Source of the DNA: Bacteroidales bacterium
GTDB taxonomy: Bacteria; Bacteroidota; Bacteroidia; Bacteroidales; UBA932
Assembly (NCBI GenBank): GCA_017429205.1
Contig: JAFRPH010000065.1
Location: 1 to 59,874, forward strand
Direction: 5' to 3'
DNA: 59,874 nt
Below are positions 31,376 through 40,460 of this stretch, in pieces (the first letter of the stretch is position 1; each line of letters opens with the position of its first letter). A model generated the notes under the pieces. The model saw only the letters and a list, made by a program, of their open reading frames with translations. It searched no databases and was not told the DNA's origin. A program made the translations under genes and the position numbers.

Positions 31376-33145
31376 TCAGATGGCGTCGATGAACTTCACC
31401 ACCGCCTCGCGGTCTTCCTTGGACAGGTGATAGAACTGCTCGGCGGACTTGTACCCGTCGCTGTTCTTGGAATAGGCGTGCCACATGATGGCCTCCACGA
31501 CATTCCGGGCCCGGCAGTCGTGCAGGCGGTCGGAGGCGCCGGTGTTCACGCCGGAGAGGCCGCGGCCCCAGAGCGGCGTGGTGCGGCACCAGGTGCCGTG
31601 AATGTCGTTCTTCATATACAGACGGTGCTGGATGAAGTCGGAGTACGGCCAGATCTTCTGGTTCGCATAGCGCGGCAGCGGCTTCCCTTCGTTCATCGCC
31701 GGAGACCAGTAGTTGTCTTCCTTCGTCTCCCAGGACGGCTTGTGGCAGGCCGCACAGCCCATCTTGTTGAACAGTTCCTTGCCCCGCTGGACATCCTTGT
31801 CGTGCAGATTGCGGGCGCGCGGGATGGAAAGGCCGCGGTGCCAGACCATGAAGTCATAGAAATCGTCGGCCGCCATCTCCGGCTCGAAGTTGTGGTACGG
31901 GTTGTCGAACTGGTTCGTGGACGGGCTCAGGAGCGCGAGGACCGCCTCGGAGATCTCCGCGTCGGTCACGGTGCCGTCCTTGTCCACATCGACATAATAG
32001 GGAGAAGCCTCCCCCTCTTTCCGGATCGCCTGGATGACGGACGGGGTTTCCGACATCTTCCGGGCCCAGGCGACGGTGGTGTACAGGTACGGACGGTCCG
32101 GACGGGACACGTTGGTGATGTTCCAGATGGCGTTGGCGCCGGCGCCGTCCTGCAGGGTACTGCGGGTCATCGCGTAGGTGAAGCGCTTGACGGGCGCATA
32201 AGTGCCCCGGGCGACGAAGGTCCCGTCGGCGAGATAACCGTCGCCCAGGGAGCCCTTCTGCCAGTTGCCGTAGAAGGCCGATGCCGCAAAGTCGTTGGCG
32301 CCCTTGTCCCAGAATGCCGGATTCAGCTCCACATAGGGGGCTTCGGCGCGGTACTGCTCCCGGATGGCGTCTTCCGGAATCGCGTCGATGAGGCCGACGC
32401 CGATGACGCCGATGGTGGATTCCAAGCGGAAGCCCATCGTCAGGCCCTTTTCGGCCGCCGTGTCATACGGGTTCGGGTTGGTGTTGAACGCCGCCTTGTC
32501 GATGGTCAGTTCCGGATACTGGAGCGCATACTTCTCCCCGTCAGGGAACTGCATCGGCAGGCCGCTCTCCATCGCGGAAACCGGGATCCAGCTCAGGTGG
32601 ATGCCCTTTTCGTCGATGGGCGGCAGGAAAGGTTCGGCCGCCATCGTCTGGGGCATGCCGGTCACTTCAGACACGTAGGCGCCGTCGTTGCTACCGGGTT
32701 CATTGGCATAATAGACCACCAGCAGGTAGCCGTTGCCGAAGGCGCGGGAGGTATTGGCCTCATACACGCCCTGCCATTTCCCGTGCCCATAGGCGGGGTG
32801 GCAGTCCAGGCAGGACTTCCGCACGGAAGCCGGTCCCAGTCCCCGGAACGGGGCGGTATTGAGCGTCACATTGCGCTCGAAGAACATCTCGCCGTGATTG
32901 AAGGCGTTCTCCAGGCCCTGGAGGGCGACGGCGGGCGCCTCGTCCTCGTAGCAGCCTTCCGTCACGTTGCCGGTCGTTCCCAGCCGGCCGCCGGGATACC
33001 ATTCGTCGGCCGTGAAATTGCCGACCGCCTGGCCTACATATTTCGCATCGGACTCGTGGACGGGCACGTCGTTTCCGTGCACGCAAGCCGTCACGGAAAA
33101 TACCGTGGCGGCCAGCGTCAGCAGAAGTTTCGAAGAGGTGCGCAT
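31376..33145 (-). CDS. Di-heme oxidoreductase (DHOR/DUF1111 family) lipoprotein
   Basis: The 589-residue product starts at the ATG at 33143-33145 (MRTSSKLLLTLAATVFSVTAC) and has a lipobox. Two haem c attachment sites are visible: CLDCH at 112-116 and CAACH at 464-468. Other family features include NHGEMFFERNVTL and FVARGTYAPVKRFTYAMTRS, and near the end TPLWGRGLSGVNTGASDRLHDCRARNVVEAIMWH, all characteristic of the DHOR family also called thiol oxidoreductase. An EF-hand-like loop DVDKDGTVTDAE lies at 386-397. The gene is four bases downstream of the imelysin gene. In Pseudomonas and Vibrio, related DHOR and imelysin genes occur together in iron-regulated operons. The catalytic substrate is not established. 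Confidence 0.88.
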   Translation of the reverse strand: MRTSSKLLLTLAATVFSVTACVHGNDVPVHESDAKYVGQAVGNFTADEWYPGGRLGTTGNVTEGCYEDEAPAVALQGLENAFNHGEMFFERNVTLNTAPFRGLGPASVRKSCLDCHPAYGHGKWQGVYEANTSRAFGNGYLLVVYYANEPGSNDGAYVSEVTGMPQTMAAEPFLPPIDEKGIHLSWIPVSAMESGLPMQFPDGEKYALQYPELTIDKAAFNTNPNPYDTAAEKGLTMGFRLESTIGVIGVGLIDAIPEDAIREQYRAEAPYVELNPAFWDKGANDFAASAFYGNWQKGSLGDGYLADGTFVARGTYAPVKRFTYAMTRSTLQDGAGANAIWNITNVSRPDRPYLYTTVAWARKMSETPSVIQAIRKEGEASPYYVDVDKDGTVTDAEISEAVLALLSPSTNQFDNPYHNFEPEMAADDFYDFMVWHRGLSIPRARNLHDKDVQRGKELFNKMGCAACHKPSWETKEDNYWSPAMNEGKPLPRYANQKIWPYSDFIQHRLYMKNDIHGTWCRTTPLWGRGLSGVNTGASDRLHDCRARNVVEAIMWHAYSKNSDGYKSAEQFYHLSKEDREAVVKFIDAI

Positions 33146-33149
33146 AGGC

Positions 33150-34373
33150 CTACAGTTTGGCAATCCAGTCCGCCGCTTCGTTCAGGAGGGCGTCCAACGC
33201 ATTGATCTTCACGATGGCGTTCTCGGCGACAACGGCCGTCGGATCGTCCACGAAAGCCTTTCCACTGGCCAGGCAGGCGTCCAGGGAGGCCACGGCGTCC
33301 TTCAGGGCCGTCTCCAGGGAGGAGGCCTTCGCCCAGCCGTTGTCCTTCACGAACTGCATGATGGACGCGCTCGCGGCCTTGTCCAGGCCCTGCCCGCCGT
33401 ACAGGCTGTACTGGATGGACAGGATGTTGTCCTTGAAATCCTGATAGGACTTCTTGGAGTACGGCGACTCGATGTAGTCCTGGTCGTAATCCTGGCTGTT
33501 CACGTAGTGGGCCGTGCCGATCTTGGTGTTGGCCACCTCGTTGCAGATGTTGGAGCAGCCGGCGACCAGGATGCTGGAGACGGCCTCGGGCCAGCTCCGG
33601 TAGGTGCTGCCGGCCTTTCCGGTCTGGAGCAGGTTCTCGCCATAGGTCAGGCCGCTGTCCATCGTGGTGGGCAGTTCCAGTTCATCCTCCACGAGCGCGA
33701 GGCGGTCCGCCGGGCAGTCAGGATCCCACGCCGCCTGGAGCTCGAAGCAGCGGTTCCGCAGGTCCTCGGCCACGGCGACGGCGAAGATCACCTCGCTCTT
33801 GCCGGTGACGTTGCGGCCGGCGAAGGCCTCGTCATCCTCCACCCCGCTAAGCGCAGCGGCCGTCCGGTTCTTGCCGTCCCGGAAGATGATGAACTCGATG
33901 CCATGGAAGCCCAGGGAAGCCGCGCCCACCTCATCCACGGCGCCGGCGCCGTCCTCGTCCAGGTCGGCGATCGTCTCCGCGTTGGAGAGGCTCTTCGCGA
34001 GCTTGTCCTTGTCCAGCGGCCAGGAGTCGATGTGCGGGTCGATGCCATAGGCCGTCGCCGCGCCGTACAGGAAGGCCTCACTCTGCTCCCACCACTTGCG
34101 GGCGGAGAGGAAGGTCGTGCAGATGCGGTCGATGTCGGCCTGGGTGTACGTGCCTTTCTTCTTCAGGTCGGAAAGCTGGTTGTAGAGGGTTTCCGTCTCG
34201 TCGGCCAGGTTGTCATAGATCTTGTAGATGACGCCGGGGACATAGCCTTCCACGGCCGCCTTGAGGGCCTTCTCCTGCGCCGTCAGGCCGGCGTCCGCCT
34301 TCGGGTCCTTGTTGCAGGAGAGGAGCGTCGCAGCCGCGACGGCCAGGACGCCGATCAGTTTGAATGCTTTCAT
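33150..34373 (-). CDS. Imelysin-family lipoprotein (peptidase M75-like)
   Basis: The 407-residue protein starts at the ATG at 34371-34373 and has a lipoprotein signal (TLLSCNKD). It is all-alpha with the imelysin signature GFHGIEFI (GxHxxE, His157 and Glu160) and an upstream AFLYGAATAYGIDPHIDSWPLD. Imelysin proteins are linked to iron uptake (for example IrpA and AlgP7-type proteins) and most lack demonstrated peptidase activity; the GxHxxE residues could bind metal. It is followed closely by the DHOR gene and preceded 20 bp upstream by a porin gene, forming an operon for iron or haem handling. Confidence 0.9.
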   Translation of the reverse strand: MKAFKLIGVLAVAAATLLSCNKDPKADAGLTAQEKALKAAVEGYVPGVIYKIYDNLADETETLYNQLSDLKKKGTYTQADIDRICTTFLSARKWWEQSEAFLYGAATAYGIDPHIDSWPLDKDKLAKSLSNAETIADLDEDGAGAVDEVGAASLGFHGIEFIIFRDGKNRTAAALSGVEDDEAFAGRNVTGKSEVIFAVAVAEDLRNRCFELQAAWDPDCPADRLALVEDELELPTTMDSGLTYGENLLQTGKAGSTYRSWPEAVSSILVAGCSNICNEVANTKIGTAHYVNSQDYDQDYIESPYSKKSYQDFKDNILSIQYSLYGGQGLDKAASASIMQFVKDNGWAKASSLETALKDAVASLDACLASGKAFVDDPTAVVAENAIVKINALDALLNEAADWIAKL

Positions 34374-34393
34374 ATCGCTCATTGTTTAAGTTG

Positions 34394-35647
34394 TTATCGC
34401 TTGAAAAATGCCATGTAGCAGATGCCCAGGCTGACCGACGGCTCGGGATTGTACCCCGCCTTCAGGAAGCGGTGCGAATACTCCGCCTTCACGGCAATCT
34501 GCGGAATCGGGAAATAATTGAAACCCACGGCAATGCGGTTCTTCACCGTCCATTCGGCCGGCTCCTCGCCCGCATCGGGGATGAAGGGATTGTAATACTC
34601 GTACCGGCCGAAGACGAAGAGCTGCCGCTCCCCCTGGCGGAACCAGGGCAGGATGTCGTAACCCGCCTCACAGCCGAAGGCCATCGCGCCCTTGCCCACG
34701 GCGGATTTCTTGTACGGGGCGTTGTTGGCGGACCGGTTGCGCTTCATGTAGCTGATCATCGCCGCATCGCCCACATAGCCGTAATCGGCATTGCCACGGG
34801 CGATGAAGCGGCGTCCTTTGTACTCGAAGTCGAAGGCGCCTACGGCTGTCCGGCCTACGACCCCCGCATAGCGGGACGTCTCGGCGATCACCTCGTAGGG
34901 ATAGGTATTGTTGAACGCGCGCCCGTAGAAACCGCTCAGGGAAAGGCGCAGGTTCTGCACGGAATAGTTGTCGACGCGGGCGACGAAGCCCAGCTGGTTG
35001 GCCGCCTTGAACTCGAAGGGTGAGCCGGCGCCATTCTTGATGAAGTTCTCCGTGTTGAACAGGTAAGCGTCCAGGCCGGCGATGACCTGGGCCTCGTACC
35101 GCCAGTGGGCCGTCCGGCCCCACAGGCTGATTCCGGTATCGTGCCAGGTGGACGGAAGGATCGTACTCTCGCCTTCCGGACGATAGACGGTGAAGAAGTT
35201 CAGCGGTTCGTGGGCATTGTTCAGGCCGCCCACGGGAACGACCATATGGCCGATGCGCACGTTGAATTCAGGCCGGAAGCTCTTCTGGATCCAGAACTGC
35301 TCCAACTCCACTTCTCCGCCCTTCTCCACTTCGGTCTCCCACTCGCCGGCTTCCTCGAATTCCTTCTCGGAAGCGGCGCCGGTCCCGGTGTGCTCGAACT
35401 CGATTTCCGTCTGCATGGACCATCCCTTCCCGAAGTCGTATCCCAGATAGATGACGGCATGGGGGACGTCGAAACGGCCGTGCTGCTCGCCGGTGTGCGA
35501 AGCCGCGGAAGAATAGCGGTAAACGTTGTCACTATAGAAGTTGCGGCTCAGGGCGACTTCGCCGTAACCGCCCACCGTCAGGCGCTGCGCCGCGGCCGGA
35601 AGAAGCGCCGCGAGGCTGGCGAAAAGGATGATGAAGAATCTTTTCAT
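34394..35647 (-). CDS. Outer membrane porin-like beta-barrel of the iron operon
   Basis: The 417-residue protein has a signal peptide cleaved after PAAAQ, no cysteine, and alternating beta strands ending in an aromatic-rich C-terminus (SVSLGICYMAFFKR). It resembles phosphate-selective porin O/P-like proteins: RLTVGGYGEVALSRNFY, IYLGYDFGKGWSMQTEIEFEHT, and RIGHMVVPVGGLNNAHEP. It is the first gene of the operon porin-imelysin-DHOR-CcsBA, behind a consensus promoter at 35669-35699. It likely lets iron complexes or small substrates into the periplasm. The family name porin is inferred from strand pattern and similarity to known wording. Confidence 0.75.
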   Translation of the reverse strand: MKRFFIILFASLAALLPAAAQRLTVGGYGEVALSRNFYSDNVYRYSSAASHTGEQHGRFDVPHAVIYLGYDFGKGWSMQTEIEFEHTGTGAASEKEFEEAGEWETEVEKGGEVELEQFWIQKSFRPEFNVRIGHMVVPVGGLNNAHEPLNFFTVYRPEGESTILPSTWHDTGISLWGRTAHWRYEAQVIAGLDAYLFNTENFIKNGAGSPFEFKAANQLGFVARVDNYSVQNLRLSLSGFYGRAFNNTYPYEVIAETSRYAGVVGRTAVGAFDFEYKGRRFIARGNADYGYVGDAAMISYMKRNRSANNAPYKKSAVGKGAMAFGCEAGYDILPWFRQGERQLFVFGRYEYYNPFIPDAGEEPAEWTVKNRIAVGFNYFPIPQIAVKAEYSHRFLKAGYNPEPSVSLGICYMAFFKR

Positions 35648-35668
35648 GGCATCTCAGTTTTCGGGATG

Positions 35669-35699
35669 CAAAGTTAAACCCCCACCGAAAACGGGACAA
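35669..35699 (-). promoter_or_regulatory. Promoter of the porin-imelysin-DHOR-CcsBA operon
   Basis: TTG at 35697-35699 and TAACTTTG at 35669-35676 with 20 nt between. The leader is about 15-20 nt. No recognisable Fur box was found around it. Confidence 0.6.
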
Positions 35700-35758
35700 T
35701 CCCCATTTTTTGGGATTTTTATCGGCCCCGGATTCTGCGTACAACGGATTAAAATTCG

Positions 35759-35766
35759 TATATTCG
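35759..35766 (+). promoter_or_regulatory. -7 box of the GH127/146 gene
   Basis: TATATTCG, a TAnnTTCG variant, ends four bases before the ATG at 35771. No TTG is found 20 nt upstream. The spacing again points to a leaderless mRNA. Confidence 0.4.
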
Positions 35767-35770
35767 CCGT

Positions 35771-38146
35771 ATGATGAAGAAATTAGCGCTCTTTCTGCTG
35801 GCGGCGGCGTGGGCCGTGGCCGGCTTCGCCCAGGATCGGCTGTATTCCGACGAGTTCCCCCTCGGGGATGTCCTGCTGCTGGACGGCCCTCTCCAGCGGG
35901 CCCGGGACCTCAACATCCAAACCCTGCTGCAGTACGACTGCGACCGGCTCCTGGCTCCCTACCGGATCCAGGCTGGGCTCGAGCCCCGGAAGAAGGCCTA
36001 TCCCAACTGGGACGGCCTCGACGGCCACGTGGGCGGCCACTACCTGGCCGCGATGGCGATGAACGCCGCGACGGGCAACGAGGAGTGCCGCCGCCGGATG
36101 GAATATATGCTCGCCGAGCTGCAGGAATGTGCCGACGCCAACGTCAAGAACCACCCCGACTGGGGCAAGGGCTATGTGGGCGGCATGCCGGACAGCGAAA
36201 ACATCTGGAGCAAGTTCAAGAAGGGCGATTTCAGCGTGTATTCCCGCGCCTGGGCCCCGTTTTACAACCTGCACAAGATGTACGCGGGCCTGCGCGACGC
36301 GTGGCTGTACTGCGGGAACGAGCAGGCCAAGAACCTGTTCCTGGGCTTCTGCGACTGGGCCATCGACCTGACGGCCGGCCTCACCGACGCCCAGATGGAG
36401 CAGATGATGGGCAACGAGCACGGCGGCATGAACGAGGTCCTGGCCGACGCCTACGCCATCACCCTGGATCCCAAGTACCTCGCCGTCGCCCGCCGCTTCT
36501 CCCACCGGATGCTGCTGGACCCGATGTCGCAGCGGGTGGACCGCCTGGACAACCTGCACGCCAATACGCAGGTGCCGAAGGCGGTCGGCTTCGCGCGGAT
36601 CGCGGAACTCGGCGGGGACGAGACCTTCAACGACGCCGCGGAGTTCTTCTGGGACGTCGTCACGGGCGAGCGCTCGCTGGCCTTCGGCGGCAACAGCCGG
36701 CGCGAGCACTTCCCCAGCAAGGAGGCCTGCACGGACTTCATCAACGACATCGACGGTCCCGAGTCCTGCAACACCTTCAACATGCTGCGGCTCACGGAGC
36801 ATCTCCACCGCCGCAACCCGGACGCCCGCTACGCCGATTACTACGAGCTGGCGCTCTTCAACCACATCCTCTCCACCCAGCATCCCGAGCACGGCGGCTA
36901 CGTGTACTTCACCCCGGCCCGCCCGCGCCACTACCGCAACTACTCCGCCCCGAACGAGGCGATGTGGTGCTGCGTGGGCACCGGGATGGAAAATCACGGC
37001 AAATACGGCCAGTTCATCTATACGCACAAGGGCAACGCTCTGTTCGTGAACCTCTTCGTCTCCTCGGAGCTGAACTGGCGTGAAAAAGGCGTCACGCTGC
37101 GCCAGGAGACCGGTTTCCCGTACGGCGAAACGAGCCGGATCACGGTCGTGGCCGGCAAGGGAACCTTCCCCGTGCTCGTCCGCTACCCGAACTGGGTGAA
37201 GCCCGGTGCGTTCTCCGTGAATGTCAACGGCAAGCCGGTCGAGGTCGTCACCGGCCCCGGCAGCTACGTCGCCATCGACCGCAAATGGAAGAAGGGCGAT
37301 GTCATCGACGTCACCTTCCCGATGCACAACAGCGTGAAATACCTCCCGAACGTGCCGCAGTACGTGGCCTTGATGCACGGCCCCATCCTGCTGGGGATGA
37401 AGACCGGCACGGAGGATCTCGCGCACCTGATCGCCGACGACAGCCGCTTCGGGCAGTACGCCAGCGGCGCGAAACTCCCGCTGGACGGCGCCCCCATCCT
37501 CATCGACGACCACGTCGACCGGATCGCCGAACACCTGAAGCCCATTGCGGGCAAGCCCCTGCACTATACCTTGGACGTGAAGATGGAAAATCCCATCCGG
37601 AACGAGATCCAGCCTTTCTTCGAGATCCACGACGCCCGGTATATGATGTACTGGCTCACGCTGTCGGAGCAGGGATACAAGGACTATCTGGAAGGCCTGG
37701 CCCGCGCCGAGAAGGAGCGCCAGGAGCTGGAAGCCCGCACCGTGGACAAGGTCCAGCCCGGCGAGCAGCAGCCCGAGACCGACCACAAGATGGAAACGAA
37801 CGGCTCCTCCACGGGCAACACCAACGACGTCTTCTTCCGCGACGCCCGCAACGGCCGCTTCTTCAGCTACTTGATGAAGACCGACGGCCGCACGGACCTC
37901 TCCCTCCGCCTGCAGTTCTGGGGCGTGGGCGAATGGAAGACGCACGAGTTCGACATCTTTGTCGACGAGGAGCTGCTCACCAGCGTGAACAACACCGGCA
38001 AATACCGCATCTCGGAGTTCAAATACGAGACCTTCCCCATCCCCGCGTCCATGCTGGAAGGCAAGGAGCAGGTCCGGGTGAAGTTCGTGGCGAAGCCGGG
38101 CAAGCAGGTCGGCGAGATCTACGGCGTCCGGCTGGTGAAACCTTAG
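35771..38146 (+). CDS. GH127/GH146-type beta-L-arabinofuranosidase
   Basis: The 791-residue protein has a signal peptide ([11 protein letters not shown]) and no lipobox. The DUF1680 (alpha/alpha)6-barrel runs to about residue 560: [54 protein letters not shown], and [16 protein letters not shown]. The motif [16 protein letters not shown] at Cys400-Cys401 carries the cysteine nucleophile and zinc ligands expected for GH127/146. The C-terminal part ([36 protein letters not shown]) is a beta-sandwich. Bacteroides homologues in GH146 remove beta-L-arabinofuranose from plant glycans. Its stop overlaps the stop of the convergent GH95 gene by three bases. Confidence 0.9.
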   Translation: MMKKLALFLLAAAWAVAGFAQDRLYSDEFPLGDVLLLDGPLQRARDLNIQTLLQYDCDRLLAPYRIQAGLEPRKKAYPNWDGLDGHVGGHYLAAMAMNAATGNEECRRRMEYMLAELQECADANVKNHPDWGKGYVGGMPDSENIWSKFKKGDFSVYSRAWAPFYNLHKMYAGLRDAWLYCGNEQAKNLFLGFCDWAIDLTAGLTDAQMEQMMGNEHGGMNEVLADAYAITLDPKYLAVARRFSHRMLLDPMSQRVDRLDNLHANTQVPKAVGFARIAELGGDETFNDAAEFFWDVVTGERSLAFGGNSRREHFPSKEACTDFINDIDGPESCNTFNMLRLTEHLHRRNPDARYADYYELALFNHILSTQHPEHGGYVYFTPARPRHYRNYSAPNEAMWCCVGTGMENHGKYGQFIYTHKGNALFVNLFVSSELNWREKGVTLRQETGFPYGETSRITVVAGKGTFPVLVRYPNWVKPGAFSVNVNGKPVEVVTGPGSYVAIDRKWKKGDVIDVTFPMHNSVKYLPNVPQYVALMHGPILLGMKTGTEDLAHLIADDSRFGQYASGAKLPLDGAPILIDDHVDRIAEHLKPIAGKPLHYTLDVKMENPIRNEIQPFFEIHDARYMMYWLTLSEQGYKDYLEGLARAEKERQELEARTVDKVQPGEQQPETDHKMETNGSSTGNTNDVFFRDARNGRFFSYLMKTDGRTDLSLRLQFWGVGEWKTHEFDIFVDEELLTSVNNTGKYRISEFKYETFPIPASMLEGKEQVRVKFVAKPGKQVGEIYGVRLVKP

Positions 38147-40392
38147 AAGTGAGGGGAGCGCACCGGGACATCGGCCTTGGCGCCGGACCGGGTGCGCACC
38201 TCGTACGACGTGATGCGGCCGTCGGCCCAGTCGAAGTCCACGACGTAGCCGCCGCGGGCGCGCAGGCCGCGGACGGAGCCTTCCGTCCACGCGGCGGGCA
38301 GCGCCGGGAGGAGCACGATGGCGTCCTCGTGGCTCTGCAGCAGCATTTCCGCGATGCCGGCCGTCACGCCGAAGTTGCCGTCGATCTGGAACGGCGGATG
38401 CGCGTCGAAGAGGTTCGGATAGGTATTCCGCTGGAACAGGTTCTTGATGATGAGGAAGGCGTGGTCGCCGTCCTGCATCCGCGCCCAGAAGTTCGTCTTC
38501 CAACCCAGGCTCCAGCCCGTGGCGCGGTCGCCGCGCTGGATGAGCGTGGTGCGCGCGGCTTCGAACAGGTCGGGCGTGCCCGTCGGGGTGATCTGGTCGG
38601 AAGGATACAGGCCATAGAGGTGCGAGATGTGGCGGTGCTCGTCGTTCGGGTCGTCCCCGTCCTCGATCCATTCCTGCAGCTGGCCGTACTGCCCCACCTT
38701 CATCGGCGGGAGCTTCGCGAGCGTCTCCTGCAGCTTGGCGCGGTAATCGGCCTCATCCAAACCTAAGATCTCAGACGCCTGCAGGGTGCTGGAGAGGGCG
38801 TCGCGGACAATCTGCGTGTCCATCGTGCAACCGGCCGTGATCGGGGATTTCTTGCCCATGGGCCCGTGCTCCGGGCTCACGGAAGGCACGACCACCAGGT
38901 AGCCGTTGCGCGGATCCGTCTGCAGGTAATCCAGGTAGAAGTCCGCCGTTCCCTTGATGACCGGGTACCACTCGCGGAGGAACGCCTCGTCCTTGGAGAA
39001 GAGGTAATGGGTCCACAGGTGAGTCGCCAGCCAGGCGCCGCCGTTGGGGTACATGCCCCAGAAAGCGCCGTCCACGGGACCCGCGATGCGCCAGAGGTCC
39101 GTGTTGTGGTGCGCCATCCAGCCGTCGCAGTCATACATCTGCCGCGCCGTGACTGCGCCCGTCTCCGACAGGTCCTTGATCATCCCGAAGAAGGGGACGA
39201 GGGTTTCGTCGAGGCCGCACACGTCGGCGGGCCAGTAGTTCATCTGGGCGTTGATGTTAATCGTGTACTTGCTGTCCCACGGGGCCATCACCTCGTCGTT
39301 CCAGATGCCCTGGAGGTTCGCCGGCTGGCCGCCGGGCTGGGAGGAGCTGATCAGCAGGTAGCGGCCGTAATTGAAGATCAGGGCCACCATGCCCATATCG
39401 TCGCTGTCCTGGAAGGCGGTCTTGCGCTGGTCCGTCGGCAGGGCCGCATTCGCGCCGGAGTGCAGCTTGATGGAGCAGCGGCCGTACTGCGCGCCGTAGG
39501 CGGCCTCGTGCCGCGCAAGGAGCTTCTTGTAGGAGAGCTTGGCTGCGGCGGCCAGGCCCGCCTTCGCGGCGGCGGACTCGTCGCCGGAAATGTCGTGGTA
39601 ATTCACGTAATTCGTCGCGGCGTTCACCAGCAGGGTCACGTGCGTCGCTCCGGAAATGGTCAGCTGCTTGTCCTCGGCCGCCACTTTCCCGTCGCTGATG
39701 ACCTGCGTGCGGCACTCGGCCGTCAAGCCGCCAGGAATGCCCTCGTGCTCCACGCCCTTGATGCGCGTCACGAGCGTCTTCCCTTCTGTAGTAACCTCGA
39801 AGGGGAATTTGCAATCCTGCGTGAGGGAGAAGGTCAATGCACCTTTCTTGCTGGCGTCCAGCCGGATGACGAGGGCGCGGTCGCGCAGCGAGGCGAACGC
39901 GCTCCGCGTGTAGCGGACGCCGTTCGCCGTGAAGCCGACCCCCGCGACGGCGCGGGTCAGGTCCAGGTCGCGGCAGTAGTCCTCGACCTCCTCCGGCATG
40001 TTCTCGAAATGCATCCGAAGGCTGCCCAGCGTGAGGAACCGCTGGCCGTGCGGGCCGGGAATGAACTCTTTGTTGATCAGCGCCTCCGCTTCCTCCTCGC
40101 GTCCCGCGTAGATGAGCTGGCGGACCTCGTCGAGGTGCTCGAGGGAGGTCTTGCTGTTGTTGTCGTGCGGGGAGCCGCTCCAGAAGGTGGATTCGTTCAG
40201 CTGGATGGTCTCGTCGGCGATGCCGCCGAACACCATCGCGGCCATCTGACCGTTGCCGAGGGGCAGGGCTTCGAGCCACCGCCCGGCCGGGGCGTCATAC
40301 CACAGACGTTCCTGGTCCCCAGCCACTTTCGCCGGCTGCGCGCAGGCCATCATCGCAATCGCGATGGCAAAAAGGGAAAAGAGTTTCTTCAT
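38143..40392 (-). CDS. GH95-family alpha-L-fucosidase/galactosidase
   Basis: The 749-residue protein starts at the ATG at 40390-40392 ([17 protein letters not shown]), with a lipobox at MMAC. The GH95 layout is clear: an N-terminal beta-sandwich ([44 protein letters not shown]), then the helical barrel with [48 protein letters not shown], and [16 protein letters not shown], and a C-terminal beta domain with [24 protein letters not shown]95 enzymes release alpha-1,2-linked L-fucose or L-galactose. It is convergent with the GH127/146 gene and has its own promoter at 40420-40450. Confidence 0.93.
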   Translation of the reverse strand: MKKLFSLFAIAIAMMACAQPAKVAGDQERLWYDAPAGRWLEALPLGNGQMAAMVFGGIADETIQLNESTFWSGSPHDNNSKTSLEHLDEVRQLIYAGREEEAEALINKEFIPGPHGQRFLTLGSLRMHFENMPEEVEDYCRDLDLTRAVAGVGFTANGVRYTRSAFASLRDRALVIRLDASKKGALTFSLTQDCKFPFEVTTEGKTLVTRIKGVEHEGIPGGLTAECRTQVISDGKVAAEDKQLTISGATHVTLLVNAATNYVNYHDISGDESAAAKAGLAAAAKLSYKKLLARHEAAYGAQYGRCSIKLHSGANAALPTDQRKTAFQDSDDMGMVALIFNYGRYLLISSSQPGGQPANLQGIWNDEVMAPWDSKYTININAQMNYWPADVCGLDETLVPFFGMIKDLSETGAVTARQMYDCDGWMAHHNTDLWRIAGPVDGAFWGMYPNGGAWLATHLWTHYLFSKDEAFLREWYPVIKGTADFYLDYLQTDPRNGYLVVVPSVSPEHGPMGKKSPITAGCTMDTQIVRDALSSTLQASEILGLDEADYRAKLQETLAKLPPMKVGQYGQLQEWIEDGDDPNDEHRHISHLYGLYPSDQITPTGTPDLFEAARTTLIQRGDRATGWSLGWKTNFWARMQDGDHAFLIIKNLFQRNTYPNLFDAHPPFQIDGNFGVTAGIAEMLLQSHEDAIVLLPALPAAWTEGSVRGLRARGGYVVDFDWADGRITSYEVRTRSGAKADVPVRSPHF

Positions 40393-40419
40393 AACGGGTC
40401 CGTTGTTTTTCTCCGAACA

Positions 40420-40450
40420 CAAAAGTAATGATTTTCAGAGAAATGGACAA
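40420..40450 (-). promoter_or_regulatory. Promoter of the GH95 gene
   Basis: TTG at 40448-40450 and TACTTTTG at 40420-40427 on the minus strand, 20 nt apart. Confidence 0.55.
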
Positions 40451-40460
40451 CGGCTCCCGC

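Noticed and set aside
35697..35720. Terminator hairpin ATCCC/GGGAT followed by T run
   Set aside because: It lies upstream of both divergent genes, overlapping the porin -33 element. No gene ends there on the plus strand, so termination makes no sense.
35783..38671. Long minus-strand open frame of 962 codons opposite GH127/146
   Set aside because: The plus strand has a full GH127/146 enzyme, and the minus frame is low complexity with no domain. It also spans into the GH95 gene in a different frame.
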